Shown here piece by piece: positions 46,787 through 59,092 of a stretch of 64,000 nt of DNA. Both the position numbers and the translations under genes were made by a program. The stretch is from Leucogyrophana mollusca (taxonomy: Eukaryota; Basidiomycota; Agaricomycetes; Boletales), in NCBI GenBank assembly GCA_021014945.1, contig MU266380.1:62001-126000 (forward strand), in the 5' to 3' direction. Numbering within the stretch: position 1 is the first letter of the stretch; every line of letters starts with the position of its first letter. Under the pieces are notes generated by a model, which saw only the letters and a list, made by a program, of their open reading frames with translations, was not told where the DNA came from and did not search any database.

Positions 46787-47221
46787 TCTAAGTCGGGGCT
46801 GCTAGAAAGCCTGCAGTAAGTTATGCGGTATGAGTAAAACCACGAATGTATGTACTGTGTAACCCTTGTAACTGTTTGTTTTCTTTGAGAATTGATACCC
46901 GTCTAACGGGCCTGGCGGCTCAGCGACAGTCTGGGTGCCGCGCTGTGAAAAATCTAACAGCTTATGTATACACTCTTAAGGTAGAAAATACAAGTGGACC
47001 AATTGAAGTGTGCAGGCCCGCCAGTGGCAAATGGATGGTTGAGCAAGGCATCTATCTAACCAAAAAGCCGGAATGTAACGACAGAAGTGAATACGAGTAG
47101 AGATAGCGCCGTACAGTTGCGGTAAATATGTGACCGCATTGAAATGCATTTCTATACAATGATTGAGTAAATGCAGGTGAAAATATACCCAGCGTAGCAT
47201 GGTGGCGTGTCAAACGTCTCC
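46787..47221. other. Convergent 3' region between the two ferric reductases
   Basis: A 435-bp spacer where two related genes end facing each other. Both terminators must lie here. The open frame 46846-47100 has no family pattern. Confidence 0.5.
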
Positions 47222-49369
47222 TCACCAACCGAAAACCCTGAGGGAAGGCAGTTGGTCAGATCGCAAGAAGCATTTGTAGAACTTGTGAGGCTCACTCTTC
47301 GTGGAGCTCAACTCCGCCAACAGCCTTTCGCAAATTAACATCAAAGTCCTTCACCACGGTAGCGACGTTGTTTGCTAAAGCGACTGGCCCGCAGACACCC
47401 ACGAAAACACCACTCTGGGCCTCGCCTCCGTATTTGACGGACATCGTATCGGTAATCACTCCATCAAGGAGCTTGCCGATCTTAGGGCGACCAGGCGCCA
47501 AGGTGATGCCAGGGGGGAGATACATTCCTTCGAATGAAACGGAAATTGCACGAGTGTAGAAAACGGAGATCCGGAGCTTGGCAGAGGTACTTTGCTCCAC
47601 CATGGTGGCTAGCAAGGGAATGATAGGGGTCAGAGAAGCTAAAAAGTGATGAGCCGGCTGTGAATTCGACGTAGAGAACGTCTCTTACAAGGATCAGGAA
47701 TGCTCCAAACGATGTCAATCACTTTGACCTGGCTGGCATTCCCTGATTGGATGAGATCCTGAACAGCGGATAACGCAAACGTGACACCGCTCCCTCCGAC
47801 GACGAACAAAGCTCCAGAATAACTTGACACAACGGTATGTCCGACACCCCCTACACATCCGGGAGTCAGCGAAACAAATAAATTTTGGGGCGCGGGCACA
47901 CTAGCTTACCATAGGGACCTTCGACCATAAGGCGCACGTCCCTGCCCACCTCCTTGCCGCTTTCACCGTACACTGCGGTCTGCGCCATCGAGTAGAGCTT
48001 GTTTGTCCACCTCCCGGACTTCTTGCACATCAGCACCATTCCTTCAGGTGTCTTGGCGACGCTAGCAATAGTGAAAGGGTGGACCTCTGACCATCCCCAC
48101 CACCCCATACCAGACGAGAGTACGCGGATACGGACATGTTGGCCGGCGCGCCAACCGGCATTAAGTCCTGGAACTTCGACGCGGGTGATACCGAGCTCCG
48201 GAAGAGGGCGGAGTTTCGCAGTGGCGAAGCGTGTCTTGATTGCACGGCAGAGGTGGTCAACTCCATAAAACACACAAGCTGCGATCACATATGGAACACA
48301 AGCCGGTCTGTGATAGCATGCCTGTGGGGTATATTTAGACACACAGCTAACACACCGAAGACGTGGTACGTACGGCGGGAAGAAATATGATCAAACTGAT
48401 GGCATGGGTGCTGAAGAATAAGTTGTACGATTTTGATCGGACAAACGCGACAGACAAAAATCCCAGGAGATCGAAGCACACCAGGGCAACGAAGCCCCAG
48501 CGGACGTATGGCAGTGCAAGCTTCTCTGCCATCTCGCCTGAGAGTGCCCATTTATAGACTGCAGTGCACATATCAGATAACAGGATCAAAGGAACAAACC
48601 ACACAACTTACGGTAGCCGATGGTGTGGACATTTGCTCCAATAACCATCAGCCTCCCAATCAAGCGGTGAAGGTAGTTGAGCTGCGGTCAGGAGGTAATA
48701 TGTCAGTGTCACGCAATACCAGCCGTATAACCCACGTACTTTCTCGTAGCCAACACCAACTAGGAGCCCAATCAGATTGTTCTTGGTAGCAAAGGCGTAA
48801 ACGAAGGGAATTTGCGACATGATCACGTAGCCAGCGCGCTTCGGGTCGGTCAAAGTGTCGCACTTATAGAAAGCGCCATAGAACACAATGCCAATGTAGC
48901 CGAGCATGAGCAAAACCTGAGCGACCGAGTATCCATCGTGCACGCGGTGGCACAATACGGACGCGATTGGATGGAAGAAAGACGAAACCATGGGCATATG
49001 ACGAGGAGCACCCGGCGATATAACTGTCGAATGCTTCGGGAGCTCAGGCATCGAGTTGTAGGCGGTGAACGAGTCGGTGCTCTCGTCGACATCATGAAGA
49101 GTCTTATTTGACTCCATGAATGCGGGTGTGGCTCCGATGCCAATTTTGGTGGGCTGTAGTGTCTCCACAGATACCGAATGGAGAGCATGACCCTGCAGCC
49201 ACTCTGAGCTTCGAGAAAAGCGAGCAAATGCGCGAGGAGCGTTGAGAAGTGCGAAGATGAGGATCACACCGAATATAATGATGTCGATGTGATAGACCAA
49301 GATCGCGTCGGATACCGTTGGTGCAGCAGCAGCATTAGTACTGGCAGCTGTGGCAGCGAGGATGGCCAT
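47222..49369 (-). CDS. Ferric-chelate reductase (FRE family), copy 2
   Basis: Minus-strand paralogue of the gene at 44550-46786, tail to tail with it. Exons begin 48740-49369, 48612-48681 and 48374-48558; the last is the 16-nt exon 47222-47237 after an intron at 47238-47295, giving HEEVFGW. Haem histidines lie in NYLHRLIGRLMVIGANVHT and FFSTHAISLIIFLPAACYHR. FAD motif SEVHPFTIASV; NADPH motifs VEGPYG, FVVGGSGVTFAL and VGVCGP. The N-terminal Ala-rich leader MAILAATAASTNAAAAP differs from copy 1. An exact ATCAGATAA word lies in its intron at 48572-48580. The two copies have diverged strongly, so the duplication is old or the pair came together secondarily. Confidence 0.9.
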
Positions 49370-52107
49370 TCCACTTGAGATAGGAAGGTGAACACCGGAA
49401 TCGGTCCAAAGAGAGACTATGAAAGAAAGTGAATAATAGGGCTACCAGTAGCCAGACGAACAAGGCCAAATGGCTGAATGAAGCAGTGCAGCGTCTGCGA
49501 AGACCTAAGAGGTAAAGAGAAAGTTACGAAGGAAGGGGGAAACTGGAGGAGAGAACTTGCCCTTATATCTCAGATACTCGAATTGCCATGGTTGTGATCC
49601 GCTTTGTAGGGACAAAGAAAAATATCCACCAAAATGAAATGACATTACACCGCAGCGCCAACAAAAGAATGTTCGCATCCGAAACTCGTGGAGCGAGTTG
49701 GACATAAAAGGTGCACTTCATCGCAAAAACCCCAGTGGGATAATCAGATATCGAAAAGGTCATGGCGACATGTTTCCATAGCTTGCCGCCGTCTTGATGC
49801 GAAGACCCAGAGTGTGGTCCAAAATAGATTCTGATAGACGCATCCAGTTAGCTGTCTGCGGCGTTCATATGCTGCCATGTCAGGACTCCACCGGAAATCG
49901 GTTTATCGTCGCGATCATGATTACGCCTGCTCCGCAGCAGATAGCAAAACGATGTACACCCAAGAGCAGCGCACAAAAGATGGACAAAAGGTGACGTTGA
50001 CAGAAAGGGTGCTGAAGTAATGGCGGGGGCTATGTGGCGCTCATTTGCGACGGACACAAGGAGGCTCTATCTGAAGCGCTGCCAATCCCAAATGGAGTCG
50101 TGTCATTTTCGTTGCCCATCAGTGCCCATCCCATGGGGGCTCTCGACGATGCGGCACGCAGAGCACCTAGTATTCGAGCGGCGACGACTGCCTAGAAACT
50201 TCGACCTCAGACTATCCCGCAACTCATTCGATACCTCAGTTGCAAATTTCAGATTGTTTTGTCCTCCGAGTGGAGCAGTCTCAAGGCACTCTCCTGACGA
50301 CTGGTTCGATCTAGGTTCAATGCCGCATTACAATCGAGTATCCATCCGTTGCAAGTCCCCTCGTTGTCGAGAACGAAAATGACCGCAATTGTAAACAAAG
50401 TCGCAGGAACTGTCCAATTCGATGTGAGTGCGTTATCGCGAGTTGCACGCCAAGCCATAAAACTATGGAAAAAAATGGGCGAACACGGACACGCGGCAAC
50501 CTAGGGAATCGACTTGTGTTCAACAGCCATCGTTGGCAGGGCATTTTCAACCGACCGCAATCACCAGATACCTGGGACTCATGCGTCGGAGATCAAAGCG
50601 TGCCGGTGGAACAGCACGGAAAGCGATACTTGCGAGCCTCGTGGCGAACCAATAGACGCTTGGAATCCCTTGACGATATTTCTCACATCGTGGATGCGAT
50701 ACAACAGCCATGAGGTTCTGGGTTCACCACTGGTCCGCAGGGTGCAGAGGTGACCTTGCTACAGCATTAACTTAGACTCCGAACCAACCCCGCGGTACCG
50801 GTTCTTCAGGGCGTGTGATACGTGGGGATCATCGATGCGCAAAACATCTGGCTGCCCCCCATCAGGACTCATCAAGACTGCATCAGGCCTTCTCACATCG
50901 TCGGAGTCACACGTCTGTGCTTCGCCATCCATTAGTGAGATCTCGCTGACTGTTATCAGATAAAAAAAGAAGCAACTTCACATAATATTGGTACGAATCA
51001 TCCCGCTGTCCGAATGGCACATAGCAGCAATGCTTATGCACCGGGTGGTCGTTTTCGTCTCCCACCATCTTTTTGCTGGCTAACGACATCAGTGCACCCC
51101 ACCAATGACTTGTATCGGAGTGCAATCATCTCCCCAAAGTCCCCTGCTCGTTGTCAATCCATCTGTTTTGTTGAAAGTGATTCGGCGGGTTCGCAATTAG
51201 CGGAATAGCTCCACATCACTATTTTCCTGGTCACCCTTAACTCACGAGCTTAAACAGCGAACCCATCGGCAACACGAGCAATCATGTACCGTGTTCGGAG
51301 TGCCGATGGGTCGATTTGGCATTGGCAAAGAACGCACAAGTCCTAGTGTGGCAGTGCCTCCCCATTTCCTCGATAAGCCGAGCGCACGAACGACCTCTCT
51401 ATAGTTGGTCATTCAGCCTCGACTGAAAAATATTTCGCAACCATTGTATATCATACCGTGGTAGAATGTCAAGGGGAATCTCTCGCTACGGTTCGATTCT
51501 AATGCTAGGGGAGTAACCCACTCGCAGGGAGGTGAGGCACCCCCCAAATTAGGCGTCCTACACCCTATTATTTGTGCTTAGTATCCTCAGGACTTGATTG
51601 TTTGGATTTGTTAGTATCAGAAGCCTCTGCCTTCCCGTTTGGGTATCGTACAAGACAAACCACCTGGGATGATGGGCGCCACTAATGATGTCGCAGTAAC
51701 TCGATGAAATTTATGTGGACTCTCACAGGTAAAGATAGCTGGGTATCTCAATATCAACGATATACATGATACCACTGCTCAGACCAAGTTCGCGGGAAGG
51801 AGTAGACCGATGAGGCTCTTGACGAATCTCCCTCGGACACGATTCTACAAGGACACGCCACCTGCTAAGTTAATGTTGGCCAATGCGACGAGATGGATTC
51901 CAGCGATACCAGTTGCACCCGAGGAGATATGTAAATTTCAGCACCACCGCCAGTTAGATATCCCACCGGTAGTGCAAGCAGCTAATTCAAATCGCCGTCT
52001 GTGCACTATCTCTGGATCACCATGTAGTGTACTCCAAATCTCCCACTATGACTTCTATAAGTAGACTCGATGTTCCCAACCCGCCGCTGAGCTCAAGTAT
52101 AAACTCT
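49370..52107. other. Largest gene-poor stretch in the window
   Basis: 2.7 kb between the start of ferric reductase 2 and the end of the mitochondrial uS4 gene. No open frame over about 120 codons and none with a recognisable pattern. Contains the ferric reductase promoter and a TTATCAGATAA word at 50953-50963. I saw no transposon ends, long terminal repeats or RNA genes, but an old decayed element would be hard to see by eye. Confidence 0.5.
50953..50963. promoter_or_regulatory. Palindromic GATA-type site, far upstream of ferric reductase 2
   Basis: ttatcagataa matches ATCWGATAA on both strands. It lies about 1.6 kb upstream of the ATG, so a role is doubtful. A near match, atcagatat, lies at about 49743, some 375 bp upstream. 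Confidence 0.2.
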
Positions 52108-53166
52108 TCATTGCCGATTCTCGGGCATCCTCGCAAGTTGTGTCTTGCTTCTATTCCTAGGGCGCATCTTCGAGTACCACTCCCATGCCAACCTGATCAC
52201 CTCGCCGTCGGCATCGTATGGTGTTGGGATCTCTGAGTAACCCGGGCGTGCAGTGGGATGTCGTACGTAAATGGCAGAACAGGTCGAGAAGGAAACCTCG
52301 GCATAGGCGGGGATGAATATGAAGGGCGAAGCGAATGGAGGCAGGTTGAATGGTGTCAGCTGTTCACCTTTGTCGGACAGGGTCGGTGAAGGTGCTTTAA
52401 CCGAGGAGTTTGGCGTGTCGGCAACATGTTCGCCTTCTTCGGAGGTGTTTTCTTCTGCAATAGCATCGGATTTGTTGGGCTTCTGTTTTTTCAAGAAGCG
52501 AATGGCAGACGGGTCGACGGAAACCATGTCCCCGGGGGCCAAACGCGTGTTGGCGTTGGTATGCTGTTAATTGCGATGAGCCATATAAACACTCAATAGC
52601 GGACTCCGTGTATACCTTCTTGCCGTTGAGTAGGACGTATCCGTGAATGACCAGCCTTCTGGCCTCGTAGACGCTGTGAGCGAAGCAGCACCTGAACATG
52701 AATACATCTATTCGTCTTTCCACCTCCGCCAACATCAAACTTCCAACAGGAGCCTGGCCCTTCCTATCTTCCTCTTCTTGCCGCCTCTTGGCTTTCTCCA
52801 GTTGCTCTGTGCGTCCGGCGAACGAATCCAGAGCAGCGGTATCGTCCCCCACTGGTCGTTGACGCGGCCGAACGTCCGGAAGCGTCCCAGGAAGATACCA
52901 CCGCTTGAAAATCTTTTCGTTGATAAAGTCACCGTGATATGCACGAACGAGGGCTTTGGCCGTCCAGCGTTGCTGGAAGAGCGTTTTCTGGGAACGGGTG
53001 AAGTTGATTGCCTCGGCTTTGGCTCCGCACGAGCGCATCCATAGGTTATAGAGGTTTTGAGGCGACCAGCTCTGCGAAAATGAGTGGGAGAACGTATGAC
53101 TCGGGGACAAGCTCATACCATGCGAGGCATGCCTTTCCGGATGGCAAAAATATTGGCGTCCCTCAT
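52108..53166 (-). CDS. NAM9: Mitochondrial ribosomal protein uS4m
   Basis: Minus-strand exons 53119-53166, 52616-53071 and 52108-52563 give 319 aa. It is the mitochondrial small-subunit protein of the S4 family, an early assembler on the rRNA. The short first exon MRDANIFAIRKGMPRM joins to SWSPQNLYNLWMRS. The S4 RNA-binding domain is split by an intron: RRIDVFMFRCCFAHSVYEAR, LVIHGYVLLNGKK, then NTRLAPGDMVSVDP. A long Ser/Thr/Glu-rich insert and a C-terminal extension (FSTCSAIYVRHPTARPGYSE, ending ARMPENRQ) are usual in fungal uS4m. It starts 247 bp from the divergent GCP2 gene. Confidence 0.9.
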
Positions 53167-53413
53167 AGCGAAGCGCGGTCTTTAGTCAAAGGCAACCTGA
53201 GCCCCAATTACAAATGTTAGTTGAAGCGTCTATCCTCGTACAGAGGCGGTATCTGAGGTGGCGGCGGCGGCACTGAGCCAAAACTTGGAGCGGACTGAGT
53301 CCAAGTGTAACTTGTAACTTGGAGAGAGAACTTCGAGCTAAAATGGAAAACTCCGTTTCACGCGTCTCGCCTACTTGTGCTTGTGGCGACTGGCAGTGAC
53401 AACTAATGCCAAC

Positions 53414-56400
53414 ATGGACCCATACACTCCAAGAGCCCGCCCAGGTGGACGCAAGAAAAATCTCACTTTATCCGCTAAAGAATACACCAAAGTGCTTATA
53501 CTGCTCTACCGATATGAGGATGTTTTTGACGATCTTGTTGCACCATAGATCACTGGCACTATCGCGTCCGTCCGCAGGAACAGACAACTGACCGATGATA
53601 TAGACGAGGAAGTCGATGTTCGCGTCCCTTCTTCGCGCGAAAATGGCGGAAGAAGTATGTAGAATTCCGTTGTCTTGTACTCGAGCTGACTGCACCGCGC
53701 CAGGCCATAATGAACCATCATTCATCGCAGAAACATCCTTCGTGCGCGCGCCTCTTAACTCCCGTGTTGGAGCGAACACATCGCTTCCCAAGGCTAAAGG
53801 AAAGGGCAAGGAGGATGCATTAGACCACATCCCAGTCGACATACAGGAAGCGCTGATATTGGAGGATCTACTCTGCGTGCTTACGGTACGCCACGCCGTA
53901 TTCAACCTGTCACAGTTGGACTGACGCACGTAACGAAGGGGATCGAGGGAACTTATATATCATATCATCCAGATTACTCCGTGGAAGACGATGATCCTCT
54001 ATTGGGAGTTCGGTTCGTGGTGTCTTCACCTCTCGGTTTGTGCACATCGAGCTCCCTTGTCTTGATTTCCGACTGAAACGCCAGTGCGCTAGATTCTTCA
54101 CTGCGTGATATGACGGAGCGAATATTACCACTGGGAACTTATTACACAGCAATATCCTCTTTCATCGAAAGTCGAAGCCATCTCGACTTTGGTCTTGTCA
54201 ACCATGCCCTTTGCGCCGCCATACGGGACATGTTAAAGGTTTGACGTCACGCACCTATGAAATGCGCGTACATGCTGACAAGAGTCACACAGGATTACCA
54301 GACACTTCTATCCCAGCTCGAGCATGCCTTCAACACTTCTCCACAATTTACGCTTCAAAAGCTATGGTTCTATGTCCATCCAACCGTGCACACCCTCTCC
54401 CTTATCTACCAGTTAGTCCTCGAACTGGCCACTATTGATGATACATCTACCGACGTATCCTCGGGCTCCTCCGAGGACGAGGAAGAAGCTGCAAGGAATG
54501 AGGCTCTAGGACTCGGTGGCGCTAAGCTCAAAGCAGTTCTATCAGAAATGAACAAGGGGGGCGGACTGAATGGTAGCGAAGGCAGCAGTATAGCGATTAA
54601 AGGTGGCGAAGTGCTTGCGATCGTCCACGACCGTATGCAAAACATGTCGGGCGACCCAACCGCCCATAAGCTCTATAGCACCCTCCTTAGGGCCGCGGGG
54701 GTGCCGTATGTATCGATGCTTAGGGTATGGACCATGACCGGACGCCTCGAAGATCCCTTCGAAGAATTCTGTGTCAAAGAAAGTAAGTTCATTTCCAAAG
54801 GTATCCTAGAGGTGGACTACACGGATGAATATTGGGAGAGACGGTATACGGTGCGAACGGTCATCCTCCACACGAGTCCGTCTCATAAAACATTATGTAG
54901 TTACGCGACGGGTCCACATTATCGTCAAAACGCGCGCACACAGGGGTACCCCCACCTAGGACCGTAGGAGGCCGACTTCCCGGCGGTGCTTGTATCCCAC
55001 CTCTTTTAGAGGGTTGGAAACACAAGATATTATTGGCGGGAAAGTACCTAAACGTGATACGCGAATGTGGCATAGAAGTCCACATGAATCAGCGATCGCT
55101 CAACGAGGAGGAGCTTGCCATGGATGACGAAAAGTTGGCTTCTACCTTTCCGTTTACGCGATTTATTGATCTCGTTGGCACTAGGCTGTACAAGTTCATC
55201 GAGGACGCATACACTCATGCGAATCGTACCTTGCTCCACTTACTACTGAAAGATCAACAACTGATCCCCCGTCTTCGGTCCTTCAAACGATATTTCTTCC
55301 TCTCACAGTCGTCTTTCCTCACTCACCTCCTCGATCTTTCGCATACTGAGCTCAAAAAGCCCGCGAAGTCGGCATCAATAGTCAAGCTGCAAAGTTTGCT
55401 GGACCTTGCACTGACCACAGATGCCCAAGGGGAGGATGCACTGTTCAGAGAGGACGTGAAGGTAACTATCGCGGGCACTGGGTTGTACGAGTGGTTGTTG
55501 AAGGTGATAAATGTGAGCGGAGTTATTGGTGGAGAGGATGGCGAGAATCTACCAGAAGGGGCGGCTCACGAAGAGCCTAAGAAAGAAAAAGACAAGGAAC
55601 GCGAAGAGAAGAAGCCTATGTTGGGTAAGCAAACGATCTCGACCCACGTTACAATCGCCAACTCACCCCATTACCAGCTATCGATGCTTTGGCCCTCGAC
55701 TACCAAGTCAAGTTTCCCCTGTCCTTGGTAATATCCAGGAAGACCATCCTTCGGTATCAATTGATATTCCGCTTCCTCTTACACCTCAAGCACGTCGAAC
55801 AATCCCTGACGTCGATGTGGGTTGAACAGAAGACTTCACCATGGCGGCGCTCTGTGCCCAACCACCCGGAGTTTGAGCAATGGCGACTTCGTGTGGCTCT
55901 ACTTCGTGCGAGAATGCTTTCTTTTGTGCAGCAAATCCTGGCGTTCACGACATTCGAGGTCCTCGAACCGAATTGGCGTGCTCTGGAAGCAAAACTCGCA
56001 AAAGTTACGACTGTAGACCAACTGCTCAGGGACCATGTAGATTTCCTGGATACCTGTCTAAAGGAATGCATGCTAACAAGCGCTAAGCTGCTTCGGGTAA
56101 GCCCCCATTCACACGTGGCGTGTTCCCCGGAATTCATAGAGATCTGATTGATGTTTGATTGATGTACAGGCCTACTCGCGGATGATCGTAACCTGCTCGA
56201 TATTCGCGCTGTACACATCATCCTTTACGAAGTCGGCCAACCAAGCGCTTGCCGCCGCCGAAGCTGGAGATGGAGATCAGGGAATGAACAGGCGCTGGGA
56301 ATCTCTCAAGAAATTTGAGTCTAACTTTAACCACTGGTGTGTTACCTCTCTTGATCTACTTTTCTATGGTGCTTAGTTGACTTGTGATTCAGGTTCAAGG

Positions 56401-56546
56401 TAGATCTAATGTCGTGTGTACTTGTGGTTCGAACTGATTTATTTTCCCAGTTTCACCTCGACTGCGTGCAGTACTACGCGTCGAGCGAGAATGTCTCCTT
56501 ACTCCCATTGGTCGTCCGACTGAGCAGCATCAAAGCGACGTCATAG
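53414..56546 (+). CDS. GCP2: Gamma-tubulin complex component GCP2 (Spc97 family)
   Basis: GCP2 pairs with GCP3 and binds gamma-tubulin in the small complex that nucleates microtubules at the spindle pole body. The N-terminus is MDPYTPRARPGGRKKNLTL, and introns of 57 and 49 bp are needed to remove an in-frame TAG and shift frame. Family marks: EALILEDLLCVLTGIEGTYI, TERILPLGTYYTAISSFIE, RSHLDFGLVNHALCAAIRD, YSTLLRAAGVPYVSMLRVW, GRLEDPFEEFCVKE, LLAGKYLNVIRECG and the C-terminal DYQVKFPLSLVISRKTILRY, LTSMWVEQK and NHPEFEQWRLRVALLRARM. An acidic insert (SSGSSEDEEEAARNE) and a Lys/Glu-rich insert are low-complexity loops. The last exon ends in RLSSIKATS. Internal exon borders were not all fixed. 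Confidence 0.9.
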
Positions 56547-56985
56547 CGATGCTGACCTCTATTCATGTCGCGCAGCATGACCATCTCACGGTTCGATCCC
56601 GAGGAGCTCATGGGCCATTAACCAAGTTTTCGGCACGGTTCTTGCTATCTTTCCGCTTTTTGTACTTGGTGCGACTATGCTTTTACTCCAACGAGAGTAT
56701 AATCTTGTATGTGATATTATTACTGGGTACTTACGCTCAACTCCCCTTCAGAGCCTACTTCTCTTTGGAGTGAGTTCGATGTCGCCCAGCTGCCCCACGC
56801 GTGGATATGAACTTATGCTCCGGCGTTATTCTGGGTTCAAGCGAATCGAGTGAAAAATTGCATTGCCATCGCAATGATATGGCGGCTGTAACTTGGGGCG
56901 AGTGCAACTATTATAGGAGCGTGTATTGGACTCCGAGTTATCTGTTGTACGGGCTGCCAGGGCGCCAGGACCCAGGCGCTAACCA
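56547..56985. other. Convergent 3' region, GCP2 and GH3 genes
   Basis: 439 bp where two genes end facing each other. The word ggttcgatccc at about 56590 recalls a tRNA T-loop, but no stem or cloverleaf can be formed around it. Confidence 0.5.
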
Positions 56986-59092
56986 TCAGACCTCCTGAAT
57001 AACTCTCTCCAGCATCCAGTTCTGTGCAGCCTGATCCCAGAGCACAACAGGTACCTTCATCTGTCCAGCGCCTGAGTTCGACGACTCGATCTTCCACTTC
57101 CTGAAGTCCCTGAAGGTACCAGGCTTGAGGATTCGGATGGTCGGCTCGCCAATCGTCTTTAGCTCGAGACTGCGCTTTATGTTGACGTTAGAGCGACAGA
57201 GGTCGTCGCGGAGCTGTTCAAGTGCTTTGGAGCTAGCAGCTGCTCAAAGGATAAGTTGAGTGTACACGAACGATGAGGAATGGGGTAGTGTACTGACCGA
57301 CTGTGCCTTGGACCTCGACCAGATAGCCAAAACGGCACGGCAAGACGCGGTCATCGATCATGACAGTGAACTCTAGAACTTGGCCAAGAGCATCCTGCGC
57401 GGCGAAGATTGCGTCTGCGAGCTGTTTTTCCGAGGTCATTGCACCGCCTAGACGGATTGCGACGCTGTAATAGGACGTAGTTAGTTTGTTGGGAGAACGT
57501 CGGGCTAGCGTGCATGTATGACTCACTTTCGCCTTTCGACGTACTTCAGGATGGGTGCGCCGTCACCGGGATCAAAGCCGGCGACCTCGATGATATCTCC
57601 GAGGCGGTACCGCCACATGCCGTCGCGAGTTGTTACCACTACTTCGTACTTGTGCCCAGCTTCAATTTCCCACTACGAACCCGCAGCCCGCTAGGTCAGT
57701 TCGGCTCCGAGCATAAAGAGAAAAAGGTGCATACAGCAGGGACTAGACTGGCAGCGGTTTGGTTCCTGGAAACGTCGAGGTACTCGATGATATCGTCACA
57801 CGCGACCTTGAAGAGATTGAGGTCGGACGGATTGTACACCATTCCGATGTAGGTTTCGCTCGCAGTGAAGCCCAAGCTGCGCATGAGGACAGTCGGGCCC
57901 AAGTAATGGCGCATCTGGACGTGAATGCTTCAGTGACCCGCGACTTCACCATTGGTGGTGGCATTTCACCTTGGGAATAGCAGCAGCGAATACACCGCTC
58001 GCGATACCAACAACTACTTTGAATTCTGGCCAGATCTTGACCAGCCATCCGGGAGTAGTAGTGGCGATCCCGATCGCCCTTAGTTCAGCAGCACGGGAAG
58101 GGTTAGGCGCGAACTTGGGCTGATGCAAACATTTGTGAGGAAAAGACTTGAAGACATCGTGGAGTCTCACCTCAAGGTATTCACGGACGTGGTCGACACC
58201 TTCATAGTCAGGCAGTTGGCCTGTTTCGATGCAGCTGATGAGGTAATCCCATTCCTCTTCCATGTATCTGACCAGGTCAAGGAAAACTGTGCCGAAGAGC
58301 GTATTCATCGTTTCTAGCATGGGGTCCGCCAGTGCAAAGAGGGCGTGCATCAGGAGGAATGAACGGTAGTTCCGAACATAACTGACAGCAACGGGGGAGG
58401 TGGCACGGGGGGCTGCGAAGTTTAGCCTCGTGATTCGTTTCGAGGTAGGAAAGTGACTTACCTGTCAGTTTGATCATCCACGGGTCTTTCTCGATGTCCA
58501 TACCGTTTTGCATCCTGATCGATCCCGAGCTCATCAAAGTTACCGGGAAACGTTTCAAAGTTTCACCGCCCTGGTCCTTAACCTCGACCAACTGACGATA
58601 GTTGAGAGAATACACGATACAATTCTTCCCTCCAGATTTCGAAACTGGATTTGCGCTCCTATCGACAGTTTCGTATGATATGCCAGGCGGGTGACGGTAC
58701 TTGGCAAAGAACTTTGCGGCTTTACCGGAAGTTGCACTCGATACCGCAATAAAGTAGGGCAGTCCAGGCGAGAAGAGATCCTTGACTTCCTCCTCTGCGC
58801 AAGACGGCCCAAGGAACTTGGAGACGAATGGTTCATACGAGTCGTAATTGGTTAAAGGAATGTGGGTGCGATAACTCTCCAGGAGCATCTCGTCCCGATC
58901 CTCACATCCCGTCTCACCGAGGTTCTCGACTGCACTGCGGAAGTCATCGAAAACGGGGGACTCACACACGTAACGAGTGTGCATATTAGTTTTGATGAGG
59001 TGAGCGAGGACACCCTCGGTGCGCTCCTTGAGTCTGCCAGAGAGCTCAGGAGTAAGAACAGTAATGGGGGCTGGGACGCGTGAAGAAGACAT
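56986..59092 (-). CDS. GH3-family acyl-acid amido synthetase homologue
   Basis: A minus-strand gene with about eight exons; ATG at 59092 and stop at 56986-56988. The family, known from plants as auxin-responsive GH3 (JAR1), adenylates small acids and joins them to amino acids. Marks: SSATSGKAAKFF (ATP-binding SSGTT-like loop), MSSGSIRMQNGMD, LLMHALFALADPMLE, GQLPDYEGVDHVREY, GWLVKIWPEFKVVVG, YLGPTVLMRSLGFTASE, HKYEVVVTTRDGMWRYRLGD and YGYLVEVQG-like text near the end. The C-terminus is VVLWDQAAQNWMLERVIQEV. Fungal members exist, but their acid substrates are unknown. A TATA box lies about 95 bp before the ATG. Confidence 0.88.

Noticed and set aside
46846..47100. Small gene between the ferric reductases
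   Set aside because: The 84-codon frame has no family pattern, signal or conserved context and lies where two 3' ends must fall.
56587..56600. tRNA T-loop-like word ggttcgatccc
   Set aside because: No five-base T stem, anticodon arm or acceptor stem can be formed around it.
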